A DNA stretch of 64,000 nucleotides from Anastrepha obliqua. Taxonomy: Eukaryota > Arthropoda > Insecta > Diptera > Tephritidae. The notes under the pieces were generated by a model that saw only the letters and a list, made by a program, of their open reading frames with translations, was not told the origin of the DNA and searched no databases. The stretch is taken from assembly GCF_027943255.1 (NCBI RefSeq), contig NC_072897.1:19282044-19346043 (forward strand), written 5' to 3'. Each line of letters opens with the position of its first letter. The stretch's first letter is position 1. Below, piece after piece: positions 20,224-30,127 of this stretch. The translations under genes were made by a program, and so were the position numbers.

Positions 20224-20634
20224 CTAGTTGTTGTTCGGCTTGGTGTTCGGATCCGCTGCCGTGCAGTGCTTGCACGTGTATTGGCAGAACGCACTGTCCA
20301 ATGGTCCCTCGCAGTCGGTTGGGCACTTCTTGGCTGGTTTACTGAGCTGGGCTTTCATTGCTCCTGGCTGGTTTAATTTGGGAACAGTTTTATCAATTAT
20401 TTTTATATGTCTTTGTGTGGTGGTAGAGGTTGAATGCTTATGGTTTGCCTTCTGGGCTTGATCAATCTGATCTAGCTCGGCTTGTAGTGCTATTGTTGCC
20501 TCCCAACGTAATGGTGGGTTGGTGGCAAACAATAGTTTGAGAATTTCCGCCTTCCTCTTTTGGAGGCGTACTCGTATGCCGCTTCTTCCGGCTTTTTTCT
20601 TTTTAATTACTGCATTCATTGAACCTCTAATCAC
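20224..20634 (-). CDS. Small leader ORF, basic with Cys-rich C-terminus
   Basis: A 136-codon frame between the primer site and gag. It begins with a Lys/Arg-rich stretch (VIKKKKAGRSGIRVRLQKRK), has a helical middle (LRWEATIALQAELDQID), and near the C-terminus contains six Cys in 20 residues (KKCPTDCEG to YTCKHCTA). No known domain is recognised; the Cys pattern could bind metal. Leader ORFs of this kind occur in the 412 element of Drosophila, from general knowledge, but I cannot show homology. GC content is visibly higher here than in gag and pol. Confidence 0.45.
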   Translation of the reverse strand: MIRGSMNAVIKKKKAGRSGIRVRLQKRKAEILKLLFATNPPLRWEATIALQAELDQIDQAQKANHKHSTSTTTQRHIKIIDKTVPKLNQPGAMKAQLSKPAKKCPTDCEGPLDSAFCQYTCKHCTAADPNTKPNNN

Positions 20635-20773
20635 TCAGACAAGTTAGTTTCCAACGCTGTTCCTGCTCTTTGCCTTTTTGCGATGTAAAGTTGTCCAGCG
20701 TCCAGCTGCTTCAATACTTTGTATATGTTGTTGGCACAGCTTTCTTTCCTCCTGCTGCTTGACTCCAGGACTT

Positions 20774-20787
20774 TGTCACGGTCGCCA
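20774..20787 (-). promoter_or_regulatory. Primer binding site, arginine-tRNA type
   Basis: The minus strand reads TGGCGACCGTGACA immediately after the 5' LTR. This is the form used by mdg1/412-group elements with an arginine tRNA primer (established knowledge). It differs from the lysine-type sites of the two errantivirus-like elements in this window. Confidence 0.8.
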
Positions 20788-21226
20788 TGTATTGTTAAAT
20801 AATCAGAAATGTTCCGTTTGCTTGACTCGTCACTACGAGTGTCATTTATTGATTGAATTTTTAGTTATTACAATCTGGTTCTTACAGCTAAAGACAGCGT
20901 GGCTGCGCTGTCAGGGACGCCGGCAGAGGCGCGGTCAGCTTATGTATAATTCTTTATGTATTGTTTACATAAGAACGTCTAAGGGCTGACGCGGCTCGTA
21001 ACGGCGGGGAGGAGGTAATATGTTCACTTGGTTGTTGAACCGTCGGCGCATATCAAATATGCCGATGCGGTAATGTCCATGCAGGGCAATGTCCAAGGGA
21101 TCGTGTTACCACAAGTGCTTGCACATTGTTTATATGAATATTGTAGTCAAGTGCTACAATGTGTTTGTAATAATATTTATGCATTCAACTGAGTACAGTG
21201 AGCATTCGATAAGTGAACATACTACA
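20788..21226 (-). repeat. 5' LTR of the complete element
   Basis: 439 bp, the promoter-side LTR, matching 13841-14279 at every base I compared. The primer binding site abuts it on the inside, and ATAC at 21227-21230 repeats 13837-13840. Confidence 0.93.
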
Positions 21227-21470
21227 ATACAGCGTTCGTTGACGACGGGACTTTTGTTCCACTATGCGTCCGAGACGAGGAGAAAATAGCCATAACGCGG
21301 CTGAAGAACAACAAAGCCGCGGGAGCCGACGGACTGCTGGCTGAGTTTTTCAAACATAGCGGCGAGGAGCTGGTAAAATGCATGCATGAGCTATGGGCTA
21401 TGCAAAATATGGTTGGTGATAACACAATCTGTGCCAATTAACCCGGAATTAGTCTTCTAATATTGCGTAT
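21227..21470 (+). mobile_element. RTE-like LINE fragment, right part of interrupted copy
   Basis: Continues the LINE sequence broken at 13840. The segment reads KIAITRLKNNKAAGADGLLAEFFKHSGEELVKCMHEL in conceptual frames with indels, parallel to 23190-23300. NNKAAGADG and EELVKCMH are in the RT fingers region of RTE-like LINEs. The fragment fades at about 21470. Confidence 0.75.
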
Positions 21471-21948
21471 AAGGTTGACACTTGTTCGGGTGCAGACGTG
21501 GTTTTTACTGCGCTCCGCGTTTTTAAGTTTTTTCATTAAACAATGGACGTTTAATTAGCGAATTTTTATAATGTAATGCTTTCGAGATAGTGACTCTTTG
21601 ATTTGAAAAACTTCAAAACACTTTATATAAACTTATATTTATAAAATGCCTTGTCTGTGCGGACTAAGCAAGCAGAGTGCAGTGCGCTAAATGCAACGAG
21701 TTTTTTTCATTTGGATTGTGCGTCACTTACAGAACAGCGAAATAATAAATAAATTGAAAACATTTCACCAATTTCCCTATAAATCGTTCTTGATGAAATT
21801 GTTTCTCCTAAAGCAGCAAAAAATAAAAGTACAAAAGTTAAATCAGAACATCAAATTAACTCTCCTACATATGCTGTAAACACGAATGTGGTGTCGCCCT
21901 CTCCCGCAACTAGTGTTTTAAACGACACTAATACTAATACTTGGCGGC

Positions 21949-22250
21949 CGCCGTAGCCGAATGGGTTGGTGCGTGACTACCATTCGCAATTCACAGAGAG
22001 AACGTCGGTTCGAGTCTCGGTGAAACACCAAAATTAAGAAAACCATTTTTCTAATAGCGGTCGCCCCTCGGCAGGCAATGGCAAACCTCCGAGTGTTTTT
22101 CTTCCATGAAAAAGCTCCTCATAAAAATATTTGCTGTTCGGAGTCGGCTTAAATCTGTAGGTCCCTCCATTTGTGGAACAACATCAAGACGCACACCACA
22201 AATATGAGGTGTATGCGCCAATTATATATATGTACAATATATATATAGAC
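21949..22250 (+). mobile_element. tRNA-derived SINE, copy 2
   Basis: Same element as at 270-600: A box TAGCCGAATGG at 21954-21964, B box GGTTCGAGTCT at 22007-22017, the body with GGCAGGCAATGGCAAACCTC, and an AT-rich tail (TATATATGTACAATATATAT) near 22224-22246. It lacks part of the 3' body (the GGAGGAGCTCGGCC segment), so it is an internally shortened copy. It sits in LINE ORF1-like sequence. Confidence 0.85.
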
Positions 22251-22266
22251 TCGTATAATACTCACT

Positions 22267-22269
<3 letters not shown>

Positions 22270-22323
<54 letters not shown>
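22270..22323 (+). repeat. (CTG)18 trinucleotide repeat
   Basis: A perfect CTG run of 18 units just after the SINE tail. It lies in presumed LINE ORF1 sequence and not in a host gene, so the repeat has no evident function. Confidence 0.95.
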
Positions 22324-22324
<1 letters not shown>

Positions 22325-22707
22325 GTTAAGCGAGGCCAATTAAGCGGCAGATCTATTAATAAGATTATCAGCCACAGGTGTTAGTTAGTCTAACGGTAGC
22401 GACGCCGACTTGTGCACCCACTGCTTCTCTCAGTTATGCTGCTACTGCCGTTACTAATATCAACACGTCAATTGCGCCCACTCTCACTGCTTCTTTAGCT
22501 AATACTGATTCTGCTGCTACTCACACCAACATGTCGGCTGCGGAAGTCAATCTAAGCACAGCTCCAGCATTCAGCTCAATTGAAGTTTGAGGTGTCCTCT
22601 TGATTTGGAAAGAGTTAAAAAAAAAATACACTTTTTGAAATATTGAATTTCGAAAAAATTTCGAATTTTTATTTTGCAAAACTATTACTATTAATAAAAA
22701 TCCAATT

Positions 22708-23710
22708 TTGCAATCACAACAGACAGCCAGAAGATTCGCCACTCGACTCTCACTCTTGCTCTCAGAGAGTACTGCCCAACAAACCGACATGCTCGAACAA
22801 TGGAGCAACATTTCGCGTTCTCTACGAACCGCCGTCGAAGAAGAAATCGGATTCCGGCGAGCCCGAAAAAACAATTGGTACGACGAGGAATGTCATCCTG
22901 CCGCCGAAAGAAAAGATGTTGCCTATAGAGCCACGCTGCGATCGGGCGCAACGCGAGCCATGTGGGAAACGAGAGGCCGAAATACGTGAAGAAAAGTCGG
23001 CACCTTACAGAAGGTTTCAAGGCCGGGGCGTCTTCCTGTAAGAACAAAGCATGCTTAAGTTATGGAGTGAACACTTCTCGAACCTGTTAAACAGTGATAG
23101 CTGTGCATGCCAGAGAGAATGTGAAGATCCCGATACCCCAATCGTTGACGATGGCATTGTCGTTCTGCTACCCGACCATGCCGAGATGAGAATAGCGATA
23201 ACGCGGCTAACGAACAACAAAGCCGCGAGCGGCGACGGACTACCGGCTGAAGTAATCAAACATGCCGGCGAGGAGCTGGTAAGGTGCATGCATCAGCTTT
23301 TATGCAAAATATGGTCGGGTGAAAGCACGCCTGCCGTTTGGAATTTTAGTGAGCTCTACCCAATCCATAAGAAGGGTGATCCCGCAATCTGTGCCAATTA
23401 ACGCGGGATTAGTCTTCTAAATATCGCCTATAAGGTTCAAGCGAGCATATTGTGTCAAGGCTGAGACCCACCGTTAACCAACTGATTGGACTTTAATGGA
23501 TACAAACGCTCCCGCTCTGAAAGTATTCGATGCGGTAACAACTGGTGGTAGTAGAGGAAGAGGAAGGCCTCCTCTGCGTTGGAAAGATCAGGTGGAGAAA
23601 GACTTCACTTAATGTGTCCAATTAGCGCCGGTTAGCACGAGAAAGAAACGACTGGCGCGCTTTGTCAAACTCATCCAAAATCGCGTAAGCGGTTATCGCG
23701 CCAATTAAGA
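22708..23710 (+). mobile_element. RTE-like LINE remnant B
   Basis: Non-LTR remnant with frames 22708-22989 (RRARKNNWYDEECHPAAERK, the region between endonuclease and RT), 23051-23401 (NNKAASGDGLPAEVIKHAGEE, then ELYPIHKKGDPAICAN, the RT fingers), then a jump near 23490 to the extreme C-terminus (MDTNAPALKVFDA and RGRGRPPLRWKDQVEKD). Most of the RT including the catalytic Asp pair is deleted. The block is the uninterrupted paralogue of the copy split by the LTR element. The clade label rests on the GRPPLRWKD tail and is tentative. Confidence 0.75.
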
Positions 23711-23765
23711 GGAAGAAGAAGAATGCTAACTGTTTTGATGAAGAATACTTCTAGTTGAGCTTATA

Positions 23766-24682
23766 CAGTGTGGGCCAAATAAGACATACTAATGTTAAAC
23801 ACAAATAACTTTTGCAATAATCATTTATTTTGGTTAATTGTTTTTATGCATTGCATATATTTTATGGAAATTATGTATAAAATATTACATCAGACAAATG
23901 TCCACCATGGCTCTTTTTAACGCGTTTTCCATTACACCACATAATGTTTCTGGTTGAGGGCCCGTATTTTGTCTCGAATATTTTGCTTCAGATGTCTAAT
24001 AGTCTCTGGTTTATTAAGATACACTTTGTCTTTTAAATATCCATATAAAAAGAAGTCGGGCGCAGTCAAATGTGGCGAACGAGTTGGCCAAGGGAAATCT
24101 GAATTTTTGGAAATCAGACGTTCGCCAAAAATTTCACGCAGCAGGTCCATAGCTGGCCTGGCAGTATGCGCAGTTGCTCTATCTTGTTGAAACCACAAAT
24201 TAGGATACTGCTCCGCCATTGGTCGCAAAAAGTTTTCAATCAATGTTCTGTAAGAAGCTCCTGAAATCGAATCCGGCGTTTCATCCTCGTTTTCGAAGAA
24301 ATATGGACCAATAACTCTACTGACCATAACACGGCACCAAACAGTACATTTAGATGGATGCAACTGATGTCGGTGTGTTGCCCTTGGATTTTCAGAGCCC
24401 CACAATCTACAGTTTTGTGTGCTGACATAACCATTTATTGGAAATGCGCTTTATCCGACATCAAAAAATGTTGCCGATATTTACGCTGCGTTAAAACAAT
24501 TGATCGTTGACAAGAATAAAAAACTCGATAATTTTAACGTGTTGTGTTCTACTGTAGGGTTCCATAATAAATTCCCAACAATTCAATTATAGCCTACAAA
24601 AAGAGAAAAGTAAATATTATATGTCAAAAAATAAAAAAGTTATTTGTGCTTAACATTAGTAGGTCTTATTTAGCCCACCCTG
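23766..24682 (-). mobile_element. DD41D mariner, deletion derivative
   Basis: A 917-bp element with terminal inverted repeats of about 45 bp (CAGTGTGGGCCAAATAAGAC and CAGGGTGGGCTAAATAAGAC read inward) and TA on both sides (23764-23765 and 24683-24684). It contains the catalytic part of a transposase on the minus strand but lacks nearly all of the N-terminal DNA-binding region. The ends are well preserved, so the copy could be moved in trans by a related transposase, in principle. Confidence 0.9.
23932..24405 (-). pseudogene. DD41D mariner transposase, N-truncated
   Basis: The 157-residue frame carries the second and third catalytic residues, NLWFQQDRATAHTA and SPHLTAPDFFLYGYL; I count 41 residues between these Asp. 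The first catalytic block is just upstream in another frame and reads MSDKAHF instead of the family's MSDEAHF. DD41D spacing is that of a mariner subfamily first reported in tephritid flies (general knowledge). The domain before the catalytic core is deleted. Confidence 0.85.
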
Positions 24683-24719
24683 TATAATGTATTTCGGTGA
24701 TTGAGTTGGTAACCCTGAA

Positions 24720-26281
24720 ACTGGGCGAGTCGCCCTTACGTCGACCTCTTGTTAATTTTTAATTTAAATAGTTTTCCCACAAAATTAATTCTCGTGACTA
24801 CCATCGATTGCAAGAACAGAAGAACGTGTTTGCCGGGCTATTACAATAAAACCTCGCTAACAAAGAAATTTAGATCATCTCCGGGCGCATAAAGAACCTT
24901 TGCTGACCAATTGTTGTAGCTGCTTTCTACTGCTATTGCTGCTTGGTGTTACTTTTTGCTTCTATTAAGATTAGCTTCATCCTCATCCTTCTCGCCTGCT
25001 GATAAACATCATGTCACTTTGAGGCTTAATGTTGAGTTTCACGAATTTGCGAGAAGTAAACGTGACGAGACTCTTGCTTTGAATTTCTCCTCTTGTGACC
25101 TTTTTAACATTTTACATGACATAAACAGGGAAGACTTGCTTTCTGGATTAGATATTGTTGAGCGCTATTTTGCTTTTAAAGCGCAGTTTCTTAAAATTTT
25201 CACGAAATACGTTCCACAAATTAAAAAACAACCTTTTAAGTTTCCATGGTACACTTATCAACTTAAAAATAAACGGAATAAGCTTGACAAATAATTTTTA
25301 GAATCTGAGAATGAATTGTTTAATTGTTTAAATAAATTTTTTACAAGATCTATAATCTTCGAATTGAAGAGAATATTAAGTCGAATTGAGGCCTTTTAGC
25401 GATTTGTTAAATCTAAAAAGTCAAGCGCGGTTTTATTCTGTGGGTCGTTTTAATGACAAACCTGCCACTACTCCTACGGGCGTAGCCAATTTGTTTGCCG
25501 ATTTTTTCAAATCTAATTGGGATGATGCATACTCGTTTTCCTCTTGTTATCTTAATCTATTTTCATCTTTGAATTTTGGCAATTTAAACCGTGTTTCTCT
25601 GGACGTTGAGAATGGGTCTATAGGTTTAAAACTTCTTCGCAGTCTGATAATGATTTTCCGTCATTTTTCTAAAAAATTGCTCAGCTATTGTCATTTCTTC
25701 CAGGCTAATTTTTAACAAATCTCTGTTTTCTAGAGTTTTTGTCAACGATTGGAAAATCAAAACTATCTCCCCTATTTTTAAAAGTGGCAAAAAAAAAAAT
25801 AATGTGTGCAACTATAGGCCGATCACGATGCTTTCTCGATAGACGATGTGTGGTAATGATTGAAGGTGAATGTTCGGATATTCATTGTATCTTCAGGGGT
25901 GCCACAGGAAGGTATTTTAGGGCCTCTCCTCTTCGTTCTACCATATTTATTAATGATAATAGTACCTGCTTTTCATTTCCCGACTTTGTTTTTTATGCTG
26001 ATGATGTGAAAATATTTTCAACGAGAATGCTTCAATGTTGCAAACAGAAATTAATGCGCTTGTGCGCTGATGCAGTAACTCTAGCATATCTCTAAATATT
26101 AAGAAATGTTTTCATGTCACTTACGCCAAAACTCAAAATGTTTTCCAGTCATCTTATAGCATTCATAATACTTAAATATGATACTTTACTTCAATCTGTT
26201 CATGAATTCAAAGATCAAGGTGTGGTCTTTGACTCACAATTTTCATTCAACAGTCACATTAAGTTTATTGTATCCACTTCT
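24720..26281 (+). mobile_element. Jockey-like LINE remnant, 5' part
   Basis: Degraded LINE: an endonuclease end and linker (24956-25294: FSPADKHHVTLRLNVEF, later KKQPFKFPWYTYQL), a pre-RT segment (25386-25715: TPTGVANLFADFF), and RT pieces around 25880-26010 (a GVPQEGILGPLL block in a shifted frame, then FPDFVFYADDVKIFS with the catalytic YADD at about 25996). Multiple indels separate them. It continues after a mariner at 27060. Confidence 0.75.
25739..26095 (+). pseudogene. Jockey-like RT catalytic fragment
   Basis: The last third of the frame reads FPDFVFYADDVKIFSTR, the catalytic C block of a jockey-clade RT. The first two thirds are out of phase with RT sequence: a neighbouring frame near 25900 gives GVPQEGILGPLLFVL. 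This shows a frameshift between blocks B and C, so the enzyme is dead. Confidence 0.75.
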
Positions 26282-27040
26282 TGCGTTTGCTCACACCGGA
26301 GCAAAAACAACAACGAATCGATGATTCAAAGAGCTGTTTGGACATGTTTTTCGCGCAATGAGTCGGAGTTTTTGCGTCGGTACATCACAATGGATGAAAC
26401 ATAGATCCACCATTTCACTCTAGAGTCAAATCGGCAGTCTGCTGAGTGGCATGCAGCCGGTGAAAGCCGCCCAAAGCGACCAAAGACGCAACAGTCTGCT
26501 GGCAAGATTACGGCGTCTGTATTTTGGGATGCGCATTGAATAATATTCATCGACTATCTCCAGAAGGGGCAGACCATCAACAGCGACTATTATATAGCGT
26601 TAGTGGAGCGTTTGAAAGGCGAAATCGCAAAGAAACGGCCTCATATGGCGAAGAAAAAAGTGTTGTTCCACCAAGACAATGCACCGTGTCACAAATCAAT
26701 GAAAACGATGGCAAAATTGAACGAATTGGGCTTCGAACTGCTTCCCCATCCACCGTATTCTCCAGATTTGGCCCCCAGCGACTACTGGCTCTTCGCAGAC
26801 CTCAAAAAGATGCTCCGTGGTAAGAGATTTGGCTCAAATGATGAAGTAATCGCTGAAACTGAGGCCTATTTTGAAGGCAAAGAAAAATCGTTTTACAAAG
26901 GCGGTATCGAAAGATTGGAAAAGCGTTGGAATGATTGTATCTCCCTAAAAGGGGACTATGTTGATGAATAAAAACGAATTTTGGCAAAAAAATGTGTTTT
27001 AATTAATTAGTCACACACATTATTGAACGAAGATTACTTT
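26282..27040 (+). pseudogene. Mariner transposase DD34D, truncated and mutated
   Basis: From about 26282 LLTPEQKQQRIDDSK starts within the family's linker region. Then ESEFLRRYITMDET (first catalytic Asp), KVLFHQDNAPCHKS (second) and PPYSPDLAPSDYW (third) with 34 residues between the last two. A stop replaces the Trp after MDET, another stop lies in the WDAH region, and a frame shift lies near 26345. The two N-terminal HTH motifs are missing. The C-terminus ends KGDYVDE at 26970, and a decayed terminal repeat probably follows to about 27040. It lies inside the jockey-like LINE. Confidence 0.85.
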
Positions 27041-27059
27041 TTACTTCCTTTGTTCGCTC

Positions 27060-27460
27060 TATGGTAGATTAGAGTATGCAACATTTATCTGGAGGCTTTG
27101 CCACCAATTTGCAATTAAGGGAATCAACGCATACAGAAGGTGCTCATTATGTATGCTCTCAGGTCGTTTCTAAAAACCTATCCGTCAGTATAACTCCCGT
27201 TTGATTTTAATTAACTTAAAGTCTCTAGAGAGGAGAAGATCTATACTCTCACTGTTTGTAGTTTTAGTGGAATTAAAGGAGAAATTGATTGTCCATCCCT
27301 ATTAGGTAGTATTCACTTTTACATCTTAAATTTCCTAACACGAATTATGCGCGTAATGTTCCTATTGCCCGTGATCTAAGAGAGTTCAACGAGATATCGA
27401 ATTTTATTCCGCTTGACTTTTGATTTCAAAAAATGATTGAGTTTTATAAATTTTTTTCTA
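27060..27460 (+). mobile_element. Jockey-like LINE remnant, 3' part
   Basis: Conceptual translation gives RLEYATFIW, then YDSRLILINLKSLERRR and GEIDCPSLLGSIHF in changing frames, which is the C-terminal region of jockey-type RT proteins. It probably continues the LINE at 24720-26281 after the mariner insertion and a deletion. No poly-A tail is clear. Confidence 0.6.
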
Positions 27461-27570
27461 ATTTTAAATTTTTTTCTTTTTTTAAATTAATTTAATAACC
27501 ATCTGTTTTAATTTATGCTCGTATGAACTCTAAGTGGTCCATAAAAACAGTAATTATGTTTTAGATTTGA

Positions 27571-28620
27571 AATAAATCTTTTTGTCGATTTTAACGCTTT
27601 ATTTGAAGCACAAAAAGGCTATATGCCTATTAACCACGATGTCGGAATTTGGCGTAGAACTAATACGACTATGCAAAATTTCGTTGTTCAATACAAGCAG
27701 CGCCATCAGAATTGGGAACAACCTCTCCGATCCGTTTGATACCAAACGAGGTGTCAGACAGGGTGACTCGTTGTCGTGTGACTTCTTTAACCTGATTTTC
27801 GGAAGGATAGTACGAGCCGCAGAACTTAATCGCTCAGGCACAATTTTTTAAAAGAGCGTACAATTGTTTGCAAATGCCGATGATATTAACATCATCGGCC
27901 TTAACAACCGCGCTGTTAGTTCTGCCTTCTCCAAACTGGATAAAGAGGCAAGGTGAATGGGCCTGGGGATGAAGAAGAACAAAACGAAGTACCTTCTGCC
28001 ATCAAACAAACAGTCGGCGCACTCGTGTATCGGCACGCACGTCACTGTTGACAGTTATGATTTCGAGGTTGTGAAAAACTTCGTCTACTTAGGAACCAAC
28101 ATTACCACCGATAACAATGTCAGCCATGAAGTCCAACGAAGATTCTCTCTTGCTACCAAGTGCTACTTAGGTCTAAATATGCAATTGAGTAGTAAAGTCC
28201 TCTCTCTCTACGAACAAAATTAACACTTTATAAGGCTTTCATTATGCTCGACCTATCGTGTGGCGCAAAAGCTCGCACGATGACAATATCCGATGAGTCG
28301 TCACTTGGAGTGTTTGAGAGAAAGATTCTGCGGATGATTTCTGGAGCTGCATGTTGGCGACGGCGAGCATCATAGGGCGATGCAAGAATAAGCTGAATGA
28401 ACCTTACGCAGTTACAGACATAATGCAGCGAATAAAGACTCAGTGGCTTTGTTAGCTGGGTCATGTCGTTCGAATGGATACAAACGCTCCAGCTCTGAAG
28501 GTATTCTATTGTTAGAGAAAAGTTTGTTTCACTTGTTGTGTTGTACTGCCACCGGTTATCACAAGAGAGAAACGACTTGTTAAACTCTCCCAAATCGCTA
28601 GGGCTACGTTGATTTTCTTC
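27571..28620 (+). mobile_element. RTE-like LINE remnant C
   Basis: Non-LTR remnant with RT blocks: FVDFNALFEA (block A, near 27573), FDTKRGVRQGDSLSCDFFNLIF (block B, 27738-27800), FANADDINIIG (catalytic block C near 27868), then NFVYLGTNITTDNNVSHEVQRR (28073-28150) and the tail AFIMLDLSCGA with FERKILRMISGA. The end near 28470 carries RMDTNAPALKVF, nearly the same as in remnant B at 23500, so the two are one family. Several frame breaks and stops. Confidence 0.8.
27582..27851 (+). pseudogene. RTE-like RT fragment (RGVRQGDSLSCDFFN)
   Basis: An 89-residue frame with IRLCKISLFNTSSAIRIGNNL and the conserved VRQGDSLSCDFFNLIFGRI. It stops at 27851; the catalytic FANADD block follows in another frame. 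It is part of remnant C. Confidence 0.8.
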
Positions 28621-29339
28621 AAATATCATCAGCACAATCTCAGTTTTTTCGTAAACAAACCGTTTTTATGACCTCGGTTTTATTAGTCAATCAGAGCCGG
28701 TTAACTGTTTGATCTTGGACTGACCTCTAAAATCTGTTCTCCATGCATTCGGTGGGAAATATATTGAAATGATGGCATAAATGAAATGGATTCACATAAG
28801 GTAAAATAACTGCATGACCGAGTCTGTGATTCCATTGCACTCGTGTATCATCCTTGAGCAATGTTTACATTTCAGTATTTTGGGTACAACAAATTTAAAC
28901 CAAGAAGGTTCGCGAATACCATCAATAACAACAATAAAGACCGATACAAAAACTCTGGAAACAAATTGGATCAATTGTATAAATACGCTTTATTAACTCA
29001 TGGCTTTGCATAAGCTAACGCAGATGCCTGTATGATTAAATATCAAAATATGTCCAACCCAACATCTTACATGCGGGACTCGAAAGGGGAACAAAAGGCA
29101 GACCAGTATCTGGGTAACTCCGCAACCAAAAAGTCGACCATGCAACAGACCAGCATTTAGAACAATACATAAAAGTGACGTTGACATCGCATAGAAATTG
29201 CTTTAATTTTTGAGTTAGGACAAATTTTAGTTTGGAATGCTCCTTCACGTCATCATCATAGGATGCAGTCTTAAGTTGTTCTACTGTAAGTTTAACCTTT
29301 TACATAGGTTATTACTTTCAAAGACAGTCAACCGGCAAT
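28621..29339. other. No recognised feature
   Basis: About 700 bp of unique-looking sequence between two LINE remnants. Short frames on both strands show no motif. I cannot say whether it is host spacer or an old element. Confidence 0.4.
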
Positions 29340-30003
29340 AAAGGCAATAAACTCATATGAAATTTCATCTAAAAACATTCTTAGGACCAGGGAAGCCATA
29401 GAGAGACTAGTCGCAGACAGACAGTTACACATCTATTGGGTACCCGGACATGAGGGCATTGCAGGAAACGAAATTGTAGATGAGATTGCCAAAAGCGCTG
29501 TTTACATACAATTCGAACAAAAACACGACATACTGACGCTGCGGACATGAAAACACGGATAGACAGTTAAAACCGCTAAAATCATATGTACACAGAATGC
29601 AGACAAATACGTAGATTCGTACTAGTCCTGTCTAGAAGAGAAATCAGAACTATTGTAGGTATACTGATAGGCCACAATTTGTTAGCGGCACACACACATA
29701 CAAGATGGGAATTGCAAAAAAAATATAGCTGCAGATTTTGCAATGAACTAAAAGAGAGGGAAGCTCTTGAACACCTTCTATGTTCTTGCCCTGCCCGAAT
29801 GAAATATTAAGGAGCTCTACATAATGAGAGGTTAGAATTTCTCTCGGGGTTATAGCATCAGAGCATACTTAGATTCGCAAAGACGCAGGCTTATTATCAG
29901 AAGCCTACTACAAGGAAACGTAAGGGTCAACCTCCATCTGGTACCACTAAGGACCAATAGGTCTATGTGATGGCTTTCAGCCAGCCAGGTCAACCTAACC
30001 TAA
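29340..30003 (+). mobile_element. I-like LINE 3' end with RNase H
   Basis: A 5'-truncated LINE. At about 29425 a frame reads LHIYWVPGHEGIAGNEIVDEIAKS, the last RNase H block; 29586-29810 gives SRREIRTIVGILIGHNLLAAH and the Cys/His motif CRFCNELKEREALEHLLCSC (CX2C-HX4C form), which ends many I and R1-like ORF2 proteins. The 3' end near 29990-30003 is CAACCTAACCTAACC, a LINE tail rather than telomeric DNA. Remnants A and B near the window start have the same RNase H type. Confidence 0.75.
29586..29810 (+). pseudogene. LINE ORF2 C-terminal zinc-knuckle fragment
   Basis: The 74-residue frame ends an RNase H-bearing LINE protein. The Cys and His pattern CRFC then HLLCSC lies at residues about 52-70. 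It is out of frame with the VPGH block upstream, so a frameshift separates them. Confidence 0.75.
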
Positions 30004-30127
30004 CCTATTATTTTCAAGTAATTGTTTTAAACCAGAACAAATTTTTGTGTATAGCGAAATGAAAAAAATTTACCAGAAAATGGAAAACCGTTATACGTAG
30101 TTGAATAGTATCGTAGTTGTAGTAGTC

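Larger units (their letters stand above)
13841..21226 (-). mobile_element. Complete mdg1/412-type Ty3/gypsy retrotransposon
   Basis: A full-length 7386-bp element on the minus strand, with two 439-bp LTRs that I read as identical, a 4-bp ATAC duplication on both sides (13837-13840 and 21227-21230), an arginine-type primer binding site, a purine tract, open gag (456 codons) and pol (1183 codons) and two small ORFs in the leader. Everything needed for retrotransposition by copy and paste appears present; no env-like gene follows pol. The mdg1/412 label is from the TGGCGACCGTGACA primer site, the absence of env and the layout, and is inference. It interrupts an RTE-like LINE. Confidence 0.93.
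21477..22600 (+). mobile_element. Jockey-like LINE ORF1 region with nested SINE
   Basis: From about 21477 there is a leader, then at 21646 ATGCCTTG begins an ORF1-like sequence in broken frames: CADxxxxRVQCAKCNEFF and FFHLDCASLTEQ, a PHD-type zinc finger as found in some LINE ORF1 proteins. After Ser/Thr/Ala-rich sequence the SINE (21949-22250) intervenes, and a 70-residue Ala, Thr and Ser-rich frame (22378-22590) probably continues ORF1. A similar start is at 63640. No RT is attached. Confidence 0.5.

Noticed and set aside
22270..22323. (CTG)18 as a pathogenic-type expansion in a gene
   Set aside because: It is in LINE-derived sequence after a SINE tail; no host gene is present.
29985..30005. 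Telomere-like CCTAA repeats
   Set aside because: Only two to three units at the end of a LINE with RNase H; this is a known type of LINE tail, and flies lack TTAGG telomeres.
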